A DNA stretch of 64,000 nt from Ctena decussata (lineage: Eukaryota; Mollusca; Bivalvia; Lucinida; Lucinidae), in assembly GCA_963989385.1 (NCBI GenBank), contig OZ022499.1, forward strand, positions 53,557,757 to 53,621,756, in the 5' to 3' direction. The stretch's first letter is position 1; the number at the start of each line of letters is the position of its first letter. The notes under the pieces are model-generated. The model saw only the letters and a list, made by a program, of their open reading frames with translations, was not told the DNA's origin and searched no databases. Shown here in pieces: positions 35,505 to 46,975 of the stretch. Position numbers and translations under genes: made by a program.

Positions 35505-35861
35505 AATAGAGGATTTACATGAGTGCTCATGTATCAATGAATTTATTAAACGAGTTGGAGAAAAAGATAAGATGCGAGGCTATGGCGTGCATATTGTCGG
35601 TTTTCTCCAAACGAGTTTAATAAATTCAATAATACTGGAGCACGACTGCAAGATTCTATTTATCATATGACACTAAAATCGCATTTTATTAGCAAATTTT
35701 GCACTAAAAGGTCGCGATTTTGCCACTAGAAAAAGCGAATTTTTATGGACATCAACGCTTAACATTACGACATTATTTGCATATTTAATCCGCTAGTTGT
35801 TTATCGTTTTTAATGCATGGTTTTATTACACTCTCGGATGCGACATCATGTGATAAACCAC
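35505..35861 (+). mobile_element. H4 element, left half, inserted in repeat E
   Basis: Colinear with 11505-11855: the H4a hairpin, then GCAAGATTCTATTTATCATA, GCATTTTATTAGCAAATTTT and TGCGACATCATGTGATAAA. It ends at what is the centre of the palindrome in the complete copy, so either the right arm was lost or the half is a mobile unit of its own. Confidence 0.8.
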
Positions 35862-36230
35862 AACAGATAACGCCTTGGGACGGTCAGCAATAAATCACCG
35901 GAGACCTTAAACCGGTTTTAAATGCGCCTAATCCACGCCCTCCTAGGCTCAATAATGGTTAATAAACAATGAAGTTACACCTAACATTTTCGTAAACCAG
36001 AGACCAATGGTCCTGTAGCTCAACTGAGATAATAGTGTCAACGGACACAATTAGTCACTTCGCTCATTTGTTACAATTTTTTAATAATTAAGTTCTGAAT
36101 AGTAAGAGCCTTTGGAAGCTGGGAATACATCAAAGAACACAAAATATCAGACTCGGTTTAATTGAGTCCGTTCATGACCAGTAATGAAATGTGCGACACC
36201 AGCCACAACCCCCTATAACCGGCTTAAGCG
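35862..36230 (+). repeat. Repeat E, copy 3, right part
   Basis: Resumes with ACAGATAACGCCTTGGGACG, matching the downstream parts of copies 1 and 2, and continues to about 36230 with weak similarity to 12980-13060. Confidence 0.5.
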
Positions 36231-36359
36231 GAACTCTGTTTTCAAAATAACTCAAATGCCTTCAAATATCCCATAGGACCAGAGAGGAGTGCATGTTTTT
36301 ATTTCATTAGATGGTTGTCCAGGGACACTTGTTGAGCCCACTGTTTGCTTTAGTGATCT

Positions 36360-37330
36360 ATAAGCATGTCAAGGTGAGTGTTTCACACACTTATTAGAAA
36401 GAAGCCAAAACAATATCATGCTTATACAGCATATTTCTTTTTTAAATTTTTCATTAAGGAAAACAAGTAGAACTAATGGCCATGACAAACTCAATTTATG
36501 ACAATTTTATCAGCTGACCTTCAAGTGTGACCTTGACCTTAGACCAACCTGAACAAACATTTCTACTCATTAAGGAGAACAATTATGCCAAATTATTATG
36601 AAATCCATGCATAAACATAGAAGAAATGGCTTGGACAAGCTCTACTTATGACAATTTTATCATTTGTCCTTCAAGTGTGACATTGAACCAACCTGAATAA
36701 ATAATCCACATAACATTTCTACTCATTAAGGAGAACAATTGTGCCGAACTGTTTTCAAATCCATCTGTAAATGTAGATGTTATGGCCCCAACAAGCTCTA
36801 TTTAAGTCCATTATCTTAAAGTGTGACCTTGACCTTGGACCTACCTTAACGAATAATTCAAATGGCACTTCTACTCATCAAGAAGAACAATTGTGCCAAA
36901 TTATTTTGAAATCAATTAATAAATGTAGCTGAAATGGCCCGGACAAGCTCAATTTATGACAATTTTATCAATTGACCTTCAAGTGTGACCTTGACCTTGG
37001 ACCTACCTGAACAAATGTTCCAAATGACACTTTTACGTATCAAGGAGAACAACTGTGCCAAATTATTTTGAAATCCATCCATAAATGTAGAAGTAATGGC
37101 TCGGACAAGCTCAATTCATGATCATTTTACCATTTGACCTTCAAGTGTGACTTTGACCTTGGACCTACCTGAACGAATGTTTTAAATGGCACTTCTACTT
37201 ATCAAGGAGAACAATTGTTCCAAATTAGTTTGAAATCCATCAAAAATGTAAAAGTTATGGCCCGGATAAATTCGAACGGACGCACGCACTCACGCACGCA
37301 CATTCGCACATACACCGAACTGAAGTTGTA
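36360..37330 (+). repeat. Tandem array, ~158 bp units (six copies)
   Basis: The anchor AAGGAGAACAATTGTGCCAA recurs at about 36453 (diverged), 36571, 36727, 36881, 37041 and 37203. Each unit also has GACCTTCAAGTGTGACCTTG, ACCTTGGACCTACCTGAA and TTATGGCCCGGACAAGCTC-like words. The end is a run of CGGACGCACGCACTCACGCA type followed by CGCAAGCGGGCTCGACAAAA. I recognise this as a dispersed bivalve repeat type, from memory. Units differ by 10-20%. Confidence 0.85.
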
Positions 37331-37379
37331 ACAACTATGTCTCGCTCACCGCAAGCGGGCTCGACAAAAATCTCAGTGA

Positions 37380-39120
37380 CCTCGAGCAAATGTCATTAAA
37401 TGACTTTGACCTTTGGTGACCTTATGTCATGATGTATTCGTTTAGTTGACTATATTTTTCAATCATTATATCTACGCTTAGAAAGGTTCCGTGAACTCCG
37501 ATGTTTAAGTATTTTCCCATATAAAAGCATAAGGAACCAAAGTTGACCTTGCCATTAATTAGATCAAGGTCAATGCAGGGTCATGATTTAAATCCAGTGT
37601 AGGGTCTGAGTCCTAAATGTTGCATACAAAATGTCAAGATCATTATAGCCTTTCGGTTCTGGAGAAGAAGATTATCAAAGGACTTTTACCATGTATGCAT
37701 AAATTTGTCATCTTGGTAATGTGACCAACACCATCTGAAGAAACTTTTGTTTCACCCGTCCAAGGGAGGCTCCATATAAAATATAACTTCAACGGTCTAG
37801 CGGCTTCAGAGGAAAAGATGTTTGAAGTAGTTGACGGCAACAGGATCTCTGTTGACCTTCACCTGAAGCAACATCGTGTCTTCATCTGCTCATTTAGTAC
37901 TAGATATACAAGATATCATACCTTCGACTTACATAGTTTCTGAGAAATCCACTGTTTAGACAGTTTTCCATACAATAGCACAACATATCAAAGTTGATCT
38001 TGCCATTAACTACTTGAAGGTCAATGCAGGCCATCATTTGAAAACAATTTTGTGGGGCCTGATTCCCCGATGCTACATACAAAGTTTCAAAGTCATTGGG
38101 TTTTCGGTTCAGGAGAAGAACCTTTTGGAGGGTTTTCACCACATACATGTATGTGCATGGCGATCACCATGCTTGACCTTCAGCAGCATAATGTCATCAG
38201 CTGCTCATTTAGTTTACCATATATAGCAAATAAATTATTGTGTAAAAATTTTGCCATACAAAAGGATAATGTACCGAAGTTCACCTTGCTATTTATTAGG
38301 TCAATGCCACTTCAGGTTTACCATTTGAGCAAACTTGGTCTGGCCCATGTACTCAATGCTGCATTCAAAGTTTCAAGGTCACTGGAGAAGATTTTTATAG
38401 GGTTTTTTTACCATATATCGGCATGAGGGCCACCTTGGTCATGTTACCAAGACTACCAAAATATTTTTGGTTCCTTTACCCCGGTAGACCTCTAATGAAA
38501 TATGGCTTCAATCGGTTCTATGGCATTAGAGCAGAAGATGTTTGAAAATGTTTACAGAATCTAAGTGTCCTTAAACATTGGCTAAAGATCGGCATTGACC
38601 TTTAGCAATATAATATCTTCATCTGCTTATTTAGTCAACAATATATACCAAATATCGTACCTCAGACTTTCAAAGTTTCTGAGAAATCTAGTGTTAAAGC
38701 ATTTTCCCATATAAAAGCATAACGAACCAAACTTGACCTTGCCATAAACCAGGTCAAGGTCTATATATGTCAACATTTAGAAAATTAGAAAAAAATATAA
38801 TGGGGCTTAGTACCCATTGCTACATTTAAAGTTTTAAGGTCATCGGCCTTTCGGTTCTGGAGAAGATTTTGAACGAGTTTTAACCATATATGGGCATGGC
38901 GGCCATACAACAACCAGACAAACTTTTGTTTCCCGGTTCCAGGGAGGCTCCATAATCAAATATGGCTTCGATCGGCCCAGATGTTTGAAAATGTTGACGA
39001 CGCTCGGATGATGGACAGTTGGACGACGTGTGCCTGACGGATGGATGGCAGACGGACGGACGACGAATGCCCGGCTATATCATACGCTAACCCTTGAGCC
39101 TGAAAGCTCAGGTGAGCGAA
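37380..39120 (+). repeat. Tandem array, long units (four, ~300-470 bp)
   Basis: Each unit contains TTGACCTT(T/C)AGCA..ATAATGTC, CATCTGCTCATTTAGT, GTTTCTGAGAAATCCA, CATATAAAAGCATA, TTGACCTTGCCATTAA, GGTCAATGCAGG and CTTTCGGTTCTGGAGAAGA. Units start near 37380, 37845, 38170 and 38590. The array closes with GACGGACGGACGACGAATGC and CCTGAAAGCTCAGGTGAGCG, a boundary I know from other bivalve repeats. The 82- to 124-codon frames across it are not coding. Confidence 0.8.
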
Positions 39121-39565
39121 AAAACGTCTTTTCAAATTGGTTCTATGTTCCTATTGAATATATTTACAAAGCGTCACTTTTTAAAGAACCAAGGGAGCAC
39201 AAATTTCAGATGTAGTAAAACACTTTCTGGTCTTTGAATACGCTAAAGCATCAGAACATTAATTCATATCAAGATTTCTGAGAAAAACAAAACAAACAAA
39301 AAACAAACAAACAAAAAAACTCAATGTTATTAGTCTATTCCCAAAATGCTCCCTATTTCCGACTTCAAATGCAAATTGAGATTCACCGAGAGTATGTTTA
39401 AGCTTTTGGGATTAAGGGTAACTTTCATAAGTTTCAAGAATGCCATTTGACATTTTGTTTCTTAAGCTCAAGACCAAAACAGTATTATGAAATTACATCA
39501 ACTTATCGGTTGTTATACTTTCTAATAAAGAGCTGCCTCTTAGATGTAACCTTCTCCAAATGTAG
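39121..39565. other. No gene seen; (AAAC)n tract
   Basis: AAACAAAC simple repeat at about 39288-39320, otherwise spacer. Confidence 0.55.
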
Positions 39566-39756
39566 GCCAGGCTATGTAGCTGAGCATCTGCCCAGTCTAA
39601 CAAGAGTCTTCGCTGTGCGCTTAAAGAGTAGATAAGAGTCTAAGCTAGCCTCATGCGGAGAACGAAGACTCTGTTCAGACTGGGCGGAAGCTCAGGCTTA
39701 TCTGAGTCTTGGCTGTGCGCACATGCCACTTCGCTGGTTTTGTCGTGTCGCGGCTC
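39566..39756. mobile_element. Family B palindromic MITE, copy 7 (left end lost)
   Basis: Starts within the left arm (GAGCATCTGCCCAGTCTAAC) and continues to the intact right end TTGTCGTGTCGCGGCTC. The left terminus and the AACAAAGTGG block are gone. Confidence 0.8.
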
Positions 39757-39932
39757 ATATATATTGTTACTTCATGCTACTATTTCCCTTTTGGCGTCAT
39801 GGGTGTGCAATTGTTTCATTTTCTAACCATTGCCGTTTTAAATTACCTCATCTATGTATGTATTTAATACTAAGTACAAAATAAGTATTTAGAATGGTAT
39901 CTACTCGCGCGTACGTATGTCTACGTTGCAAG

Positions 39933-40003
39933 GGTGGACGCAATTTTATCATATGACGTCGCTGTTATTCAGTGGATAACGTCGTGTCATAAAATCGTAT
40001 GAC
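39933..40003. repeat. Imperfect palindrome
   Basis: GGTGGACGCAATTTTATCAT at the left pairs loosely with CATAAAATCGTATGACCAC at the right, around GACGTCGCTGTTATTCAGTG. Eroded foldback. Confidence 0.5.
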
Positions 40004-40150
40004 CACACGTGTAATAACACTTTGACGCAAACACGTAACATCATTGACAACGTCCGTGTCGACAATGCGTTTTCTTATTGAATAATTTTCATTTTGAAGG
40101 CAATTAAATCTCATTTAAAAGGGTCATATGATAAACAAAACTTTACACTC

Positions 40151-40221
40151 GTGGTCATTTCGTATGAAATTTATGAAATTCGCCGAAAGCTCGTTTCATA
40201 AATTTGATATGAAATGACCAC
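40151..40221. repeat. Foldback hairpin H7
   Basis: 28 bp arms (40151-40178 and 40194-40221) with core GTGGTCATTTCGTATGAAAT. The 15-base apex TTCGCCGAAAGCTCG resembles the GC-rich apices of the other hairpins. Confidence 0.85.
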
Positions 40222-40800
40222 TTGTTTAAGATTCCCTATTTATGTCACTTCTACGAATTTTATATCTGCAACAATAAGGTCATATCGCTGTTATTTTCGT
40301 ATCTTTGTATTTTCAAAACTTTGTTAACTGTCAGAAAGCAATACAACTTTTGTCTCGTGAGAATTGAAAATTGTGTGTTTTATTAGCTGTTTTAAGATAA
40401 TGCAACAATGCTATGTATTCATTAGCCCCTAAGGAGCGTATAAACCTCACAGCAATAACTTATGAAAAAATAATAACTCTTCATAAGCACTGAAGGCAAA
40501 TCAACTTTCCATTGCCATATCTACGGTAAAGTAAAATAATTTTGAAGTTCAATTTTTTTCCAGAGGAAAAAAGGCTAAATTCTAAGAAACGTAGAATCGT
40601 AATCGCTAAGAATGGTAAAGCACGAAACACCCAAAGCTTCACGATTCTTAGCGTGAAGTTCTTTTTTCTAAGCTCTTTTCCTGCAGAAAAAGTGCTTCAC
40701 GATAAAAATGGTGAAACACGAAACGCCCAGTCGAATGCGTCCAATGATCAGAACCAATACAATAGACTGATATCCATATCCTGCTTCACACACCAAACGT
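40222..40800. other. No supported gene
   Basis: A 113-codon plus-strand frame (40542-40883) continues into the adjacent TA-flanked MITE and has repeated CACGAAAC(A/G)CCCA words. No domain. Confidence 0.5.
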
Positions 40801-41003
40801 TAGGGTCGAGTCTTGTAAATTCGGACAACAGGTCAATTCGGACAGTGACATTTTTCCTTTATATGTCAGTTGTTTGGAAGTAAAACAAAATTTACTTGGC
40901 AAACAGTAAAAATCCTAATGAACCGTTTCATCTGGGTTTTCCCTGTTTGCAATGGTATGTCGGAATTACCTGCTGTCCGAAGCTGCCTGCAGACTCGACC
41001 CTA
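40801..41003. mobile_element. 199 bp TA-flanked MITE
   Basis: Ends GGGTCGAGTC / GACTCGACCC with TA on both sides (40801-40802 and 41002-41003). Inner repeats TTCGGACAACAGGTCAATTC and, inverted, GGAATTACCTGCTGTCCGAA extend the TIR to ~47 bp. Tc1/mariner-type by its TA target. No coding capacity. Confidence 0.75.
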
Positions 41004-41119
41004 TATCAAAGACATGTCTACAAATTCAAATTAAGTTTCATTGATGCGTATGGTGGTGCAACAGGTCCGTATGGGTAGGTTCGTTCCCTTCCTTGATTTT
41101 TTTGTCGTTTAAAACTATG

Positions 41120-41597
41120 CCCCGAGATTATAAGTTGTTTCATGCTCAGTTGAGAATGTGCTCAAAGTGTAATATTAAATAGAATCTAACATACGAAACA
41201 ATACAAGAGCCGCGACACGAGAAAACCAACAAAGTGGTTGTGCGCCCGGCGCAGACTCAGATCAGCCTGGACACCCGCCCAGTCTGATCAGAGTCTTCGC
41301 TGCCCGCATGGATGTAGCTTAGACCCTAAGCTACCCTTTAAGCGCCTAGAAAAGACGCTGCTCAAACTAAGCGGATGCGGAGGCTGATCTGAGTCTGCGC
41401 TGGGCGCACAACCACTTTGTGGGTTTTCTCGTGTCGCGTCTCACATGTTTTGAGTGTTTAATTAAAAGAAATTATGTTCAAAACAAACACTGGAAGCCAT
41501 AAAAAAAACCCACAAAACCCATAGCATTTGCATAGTATGAGTTTGAATTGCATGCTCAGCTGAGTTGAGCATGAGAAAAAGTTCTATAACCTCGGGA
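41120..41597. repeat. Older inverted repeat interrupted by a family B element
   Basis: The left arm (41120-41155: CCCCGAGATTATAAGTTG, CATGCTCAGTTGAG) pairs with the right arm (41560-41597: TTGAGCATGAG, CTATAACCTCGGG). Family B copy 8 lies between them, so it probably inserted into this element. The palindrome CATGCTCAGCTGAGTTGAGC sits at 41551-41570. Confidence 0.6.
41207..41442. mobile_element. Family B palindromic MITE, copy 8
   Basis: Full length, with ends GAGCCGCGACACGAG and CTCGTGTCGCGTCTC. Flanks ACAA/ACAT. Nested in an older inverted repeat. Confidence 0.88.
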
Positions 41598-41602
41598 CAA
41601 GG

Positions 41603-41915
41603 TAACGAATTACGGCCCGATACTTCAATTGCTTTGTCACACAATGTTTCTGAAATTCTAAAATTGTATCTGATTATTGTTATTATAACTGGCGTCCGAA
41701 AATAGCTCACAAATTTCCTGCTGTAACTGTCATTGTTGACGTGTGTCGTTTTGTAGAGTAAATCGAAAATAAAATATGACGTTGTTTTTGGACACTGACA
41801 TGATGCCACACTGTCATTCTAGTTACCATGTCATAAAAAAAGTAGGAATCTAGAAATGGTTCAGGCATAAGTAATTGAATGGAAAACGCATGTGCAAATG
41901 CTAGAAATATCCATG
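41603..41915. other. No gene seen
   Basis: Minus-strand frames of 91 and 115 codons have no recognisable domain. Confidence 0.5.
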
Positions 41916-42330
41916 GCTTGTGGGGGTGGATGCGGTCGGGCAATGGTGCTGGGTTACATTCAGTGCCGGGGCGTCCTACCAACAGGTTGAGCTGTTCAAA
42001 TTAGTTTGCTGTGTTTTTTTTTTTTTTTTTGTTTTTTTTTTGGTGGGACGGATTGTGGTCGGGCACTGGTGCTGGGTAACTTTCAGTGCCGGGATGTCCT
42101 AGTTTAAATAATAGTAGGACCTTTCAGTGCCGGGATGTCCTTCTAGTTTAAATAATAGGACGATGGCCTACTGTTCTCGCAAGTTAAGTGCAGATAGGGG
42201 TTGTTTGGACAGTTTTCCCTCGCGTTTCATACGTCTTTTTTTCTCCGTTTCTTTTGGATACGGCTCTATATAGACTGAAATATTGTCTCAAAGCACCGTA
42301 AAAACCAAAACAACGAACCAACCAAAATGG
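41916..42330 (+). repeat. SINE-like repeat J, copy 3, with 5' duplication
   Basis: The block GTCGGGC(A)TGGTGCTGGGT..TTCAGTGCCGGG occurs twice (41935-41970 and 42059-42094) with a T-rich tract (42016-42050) between. CTTTCAGTGCCGGGATGTCC also repeats at 42079 and 42120. The J body follows: GGGGTTGTTTGGACAGTTTT, ATATAGACTGAAATATTGTC and a GTAAAAACCAAAAC end. Confidence 0.65.
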
Positions 42331-42821
42331 TTACTGGTATCATCTTACATGCCTGATAAAGCCTAGTATCACCTTCATACTGCAGTGTACTTTGGTTCAA
42401 TTTTGGCATCCCAATTGCGGTTACAATTTTAAAAATGATCTTGGTATAGTTATTTTTGTTTTGGAAACTGGAGGGTGGGGGCGGGTCGAGAGGGGTGGGG
42501 GGATCAATTTTATCTAGTGTCTTAAATCATGAACATATCTTCGAATGTTATGTTTCTGTGCCCTAGCGCTGAATATTCCTATTAGAGTAGACTATTTCAC
42601 CATTTCATGCATGTCTAGAAAGTAAATGTTTAAAAGGGGCTGGAGATCATTTATTTTATATCTGATAAAGGCACATATAAACAAATACATGCATTTTGTT
42701 TGCATGTAACATTAATCTAATAAGGTAAACTAATATGAGCTATTGTAATTGATAAAGTTGGTTCCAGAATCATAATACGTTTCACCTTGTCCTTAAACTT
42801 GTACGCATTTAAAGTTGATTT
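42331..42821. other. No gene seen
   Basis: Spacer with a short G-rich segment at 42469-42500. Confidence 0.5.
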
Positions 42822-43057
42822 GAGCCGCGACGCAAGAAAACCAACAATGTGGTTGTGCGCCCAGCGCAGACTCAGATCAGCCTGGGCATCCGCCCAGTCT
42901 GATCAGAGTCTTCGCTGTCCGCATGGTGGTAGCTTAGACCCTTAGCTACCCTTTGAGCACTTAACAAAGAATCTAATAAAAATGGGCGGATGCCCAGGCT
43001 GATCTAAGTCTGCGCTGGGCGCACAACCACATTGTTGGTTTTGTCGTGTCGTGGCTC
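42822..43057. mobile_element. Family B palindromic MITE, copy 9
   Basis: Full length and flanked by ATTT on both sides (42818-42821, 43058-43061), confirming the 4 bp duplication seen at copy 2. Confidence 0.92.
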
Positions 43058-43828
43058 ATTTCCTTTTGCGTAATGATAACACTATTCTCAAAGTGTGCTG
43101 AATGCGGACATTGAACGATTTTCAATTAGTTACGCTAGGTAGTCTGAAGTAATGATAAAATATGATTGATGTACTGTCGCATTCTATAAATGGTAACACC
43201 TCTCTAAATGTGATTACAGCTATTGACAGATATTGACAGAACTCGGCCTGCTATATGTATCCGAATTACTATATTGGAATAAAGAACTGTTTATGCAATT
43301 GTATATTCTACCTTTATATTCAATCTATCTTTTAAGTTTTACCAATGGGTTTTAAGAATAAAATGCAGCTGCAATTTGTTGGGACCCGGGGCTAAGGAGA
43401 AATCCAATTGGATTTATTTCTTTCCTAAGGGATTGTGTAGGGTTATTTGTAGTGAATGCAGCATGTATCTGCAATGTGTTGTGTCACAGACAATGTTTTC
43501 ACACAGTGTAATTTAGCTAATACAATCTTGACTTTTGTATCCAACAATACTGCTCTCGATTTCATAACATTTTACAAATATAATGCACTGATATTAAGCT
43601 ATATGAAATAAAATACGCAATTACTTGCTTCTTTACCTTATAATTAAATACCCCTATAGATCACGATTGTTTAAAGCATTTAACAATGCCGTGGGTGTTA
43701 TGTCGTTACGTTCTTACTTAATGTTATGCCTCGTGCAGGCCGTGAAAGCTTTACCTGACTAGTTACCGGCTTATGGTGGCATGAACGGACCAACGAATAT
43801 GAATGAGGGTAGCTTTTCACTGGGAAAG
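43058..43828. other. No gene seen
   Basis: AT-rich spacer. Confidence 0.5.
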
Positions 43829-43899
43829 CAGTGTTCAGTCAACGCTGGATCAGCCTTGAATCTGGGTTGACTCAGTGTTGATTCGACGTTGTTTGCCGG
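43829..43899. mobile_element. Family F short MITE, copy 3, broken by element G
   Basis: TCAGTCAACGCTGG at the left and TTGATTCGACGTTGTTTGCC at the right resemble the F palindromes. Removing G and one CCGG copy rejoins GTTGTTTGCCGG to CAGAG, which matches the F right end (GTTGTGTGTCTGCAGA at 32910). Confidence 0.55.
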
Positions 43900-46776
43900 T
43901 GTAACGAAGTAAAGTGACCCCCATAGAATAACGACCCCCGGTCATTATTCTTCGGAAAAAGTGACCCCTTTATTATAAAATACTGACTCCCTTTAAAAAA
44001 TAATGACCCCCCTGATGATATCTATAAAATAGTGACCCCCGGTCATTTTTCTTTGAAGAATAGTCACCCCCACCCCCATCTCGGTCAAAATATTATGTCT
44101 CCCCATGAAACAATGTGTGTCTTCATTTATGCTTATTGCATACAGAATGTTGTGTCCGGTCTGTTACAACTCTCTTGTTTGATGATTGATTTAAAAATAA
44201 TTTGGCATAAATGTCAAGACGATGTGTTGCACGCAAGTCCTAGGTACCTAGCTAGAAGGTCAAGATCACAAAGATCATTCAAAGATAATGGTGTCCTGCT
44301 ATATGACTCTGACAAAGAGAAGGTCGTGTATGACCGGTAACTTTGTCATTTGTGGGTAGACTTTCAAAAAACTGGAAACAAATGTTAGCCACATAAAGAC
44401 AATGTATCGCGTGCAAGATATAGGCCCCCACCTAAAAAATTAAAGGCAATGTCACAAATTTAGGTTAAAAAACAATGTGTTTAGTTAGACTTATGGTGTT
44501 AATGTAATATAAGATTTTAGCACTAACAGGTAGACTTATGCACTATATAGAGGTTTCGCTGTTGATTCTGAAAAATTATCACGTCTGCACACTTACTCTC
44601 ACTGCCTTTCTTGAAAGGGGTACATGTACATGGCATTTTCAGTCTTCCAAACATATTTTTCGATTTTTCCTATTTACTGATTTTTTTGTGTGTTAAATAT
44701 GCTTACAATGAAGAAAGTACTACAGCTGCTCATAGTATGCAATAATTTGTAAATGAATAGTATGCTAGCCTTATTCTAAAACGCAGATGGTATAATTACC
44801 CCACCCACTTTTCATTTTTTAGCTGTTTACTATCCCCCTCCCCTTTGCCTAGGCATGCAACTCACATGCAATGTATATATTAAAACACCACGCATACATG
44901 CAAAGTGGCTTGCTGAGGCACGGTGGTTGGGTGAAAGTATCCCTATAAAACTTTGCTTATTTTCAGTGTCATTCAGTTATAAAATATATCATAGTCTAAG
45001 TGCTTGAAAAATGAAAAAAGTGCTATTTATAGGGAATTCAGAGCTACACTTTTTGAAAGGAAATTTTAGGGTATACCGAAGTGTCACTTTTGACCCCTTT
45101 ATAAGCAATTTCTTCGCGAATCGTCGTTTAACTTTGCGTACAGGTGTCATAATATTATGACCAGGGTACATTTCTTTAAAAGATAATGGCCGGGGTCAAT
45201 TTTCTTAAAAAGGTGACGGCGGTCGTTATTCTAGGCGGTCAGATTTTTTTCGTGTGGAGTCATTTAACTTCGCATGGGAAGGGTGTGTGTGTGTGTGTGT
45301 GTAAAGGGTATATGTGTGTGTGTGTGGGGGGGGGGGGTCATAACATTATACTGTTATATTCGGGAAGTCATAATATTATGACCGGGGGTCACTATTCTTT
45401 AAAGAATAATGACCGGGGTCAGGGGTCGTAATTCTATGGAGAACTAATAGAATAACGACCCCAGTCATTATTCTATAGAAAATGTGACTCCGTTTCTAAA
45501 ACATACTGACTCACGCTAACCCCCTTGATGATAACTTTAAGATAACTGACTATTAACTACTGCAAGTTTTATTATTGAAAATACTTGTTGATGGTGTTTG
45601 GCAGGATGTGTGTGTGTGTGGCGGGGAGGGGGGAGGGCAGATGGGGATGAAGGGAGGCGTTAAAATATAATAATGTTATGACCCCGGCGCTATAATATTA
45701 TGACAGGGTAGGGGGTCACTATTCTTTAAAGAAAAATGACCGGGGAGTCTTTATTTTATGAGGAACCCATAGAATAACGACTCCGTTCCTAAAAGATACT
45801 GACACCCGTTAACCACTCGATGATAGCTATAAAATATTAATCCCCACCTAATCGACCACTAACTAATTATTAACTACCGCAAGGTTTATTATTTGTAACA
45901 CTTGTTCATTAGTACCAGAGGTCAAGGCCATTCTTTGATCGTATTTCAACAGCTTCAGACAGCTCTGTTAAACGAAACGACTGAGCCGATTGAAGCAATC
46001 TCCATGAGTCAGGGAAACAACAGTTTGCTTAAACGGTTCTGGTCACATGACCGAGATGCCCGTTATGCCCATGTGTTATAAACCTTTAAAATTATTCTCC
46101 CAAACATCTAATGATATTGAAAATATGATATCCAGGATTTTGGGATTCATATAGTATCAGGTTTGTTCAAGCGATGACACTAGTTTGATCGTTGATTTTT
46201 TTTACTCTGGTGAGCGATTCAGGACCTCATGGCCCTCTTTTTTTCATTTCATAGAAATTGCTGTATTTTATGCAAACAACGAAGACAATGATCAGACGCG
46301 CATTTCTCCTGCGTCTGATCTTGGTCTGCACCTTTGCCTATGTCCCTTTTTAAGGACACTAAGCTTTAATGGATTACTGAAATCGTATGAGCCATAGGTG
46401 CGTACAGTATACTCTGAATGGCTTTATTTTTCTTTCTTTCTTTACTTTTGTATAGGATGGTTGTGGGGAGGGGTTGTGAGACGGGGTGACGTTCTTTTCC
46501 TTTTAGTAGGTTGTCATTTAACTTCGCATAGAAGGGTAATAATTGTATGACCGGTGGTGGTGGTGGGGGGAGGGTCACTTTTTTTGTAAGAATAATGACC
46601 GGGGGTCGTTATTCTATGGGGGTCACTATTCTCCGCGAGGGGTCGATTTATTTCGTGTGTGGGAGTCATAATATTATGACCGGGGAGTCATAATATTATG
46701 ACCGGGGAGTCACTTTTCTTTAAAGAATAATGACCGGGGGGTCGTTATTCTATGAAGGTCACTTTACTTCGTTACA
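43900..46776. mobile_element. Element G: 2.9 kb TIR element of GGTCATTATT modules
   Basis: Ends TGTAACGAAGTAAAGTGACC at the left and the exact inverse at the right, continuing inward through CATAGAATAACGACCCCC and GGTCATTATTCTT. CCGG flanks both ends (43896-43899, 46777-46780). Internally there are three head-to-tail units (about 43900-45443, 45444-45765, 45766-46776), each opening with ATAGAATAACGAC and closing with inverted GTCGTTATTCTAT. The perfect palindrome GTCATAATATTATGAC recurs at 45146, 45367, 46665 and 46687. TG/G runs lie at 45286-45336 and 45609-45640. No transposase frame. Superfamily unassigned. Confidence 0.8.
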
Positions 46777-46889
46777 CCGGCAGAGTCGAAACAGGGAAAA
46801 TTCGTTTGTTATTATTGCTATGAATGCAGAAAGGGTTAACTTCTTGTGTAGAGTTTATTATAATGTCATACTCTTCTCATATTGTCACA

Positions 46890-46975
46890 GAATTGTATAA
46901 ATCGCCTTGGGTTGAAGGGCGATAAACATGTCTATGTTTGAGCCTGAATAAACTACTTGACTTGACTTGACTTAA
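46890..46975 (+). repeat. Retroelement 3' tail with (TTGAC)n
   Basis: The sequence CGCCTTGGGTTGAAGGGCGA, then GCCTGAATAAACTA, ends in four TTGAC repeats (46957-46975). A short 3' UTR hairpin plus a pentamer tail is typical of non-LTR retrotransposon or SINE 3' ends. No coding sequence precedes it. Confidence 0.5.

Noticed and set aside
36360..39120. CRISPR-like or centromeric satellite array
   Set aside because: Units are 150-470 bp, diverged and without spacers. Only 4-6 copies with defined ends, so a dispersed tandem-unit repeat fits better.
40542..40883. 113-codon plus-strand frame
   Set aside because: Runs into a TA-flanked MITE and is low complexity (Lys/Asn/Ser).
44032..44340. 102-codon frame inside element G as a transposase or cargo gene
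   Set aside because: No catalytic or DNA-binding motif, and the start lies in the GGTCATT repeat units.
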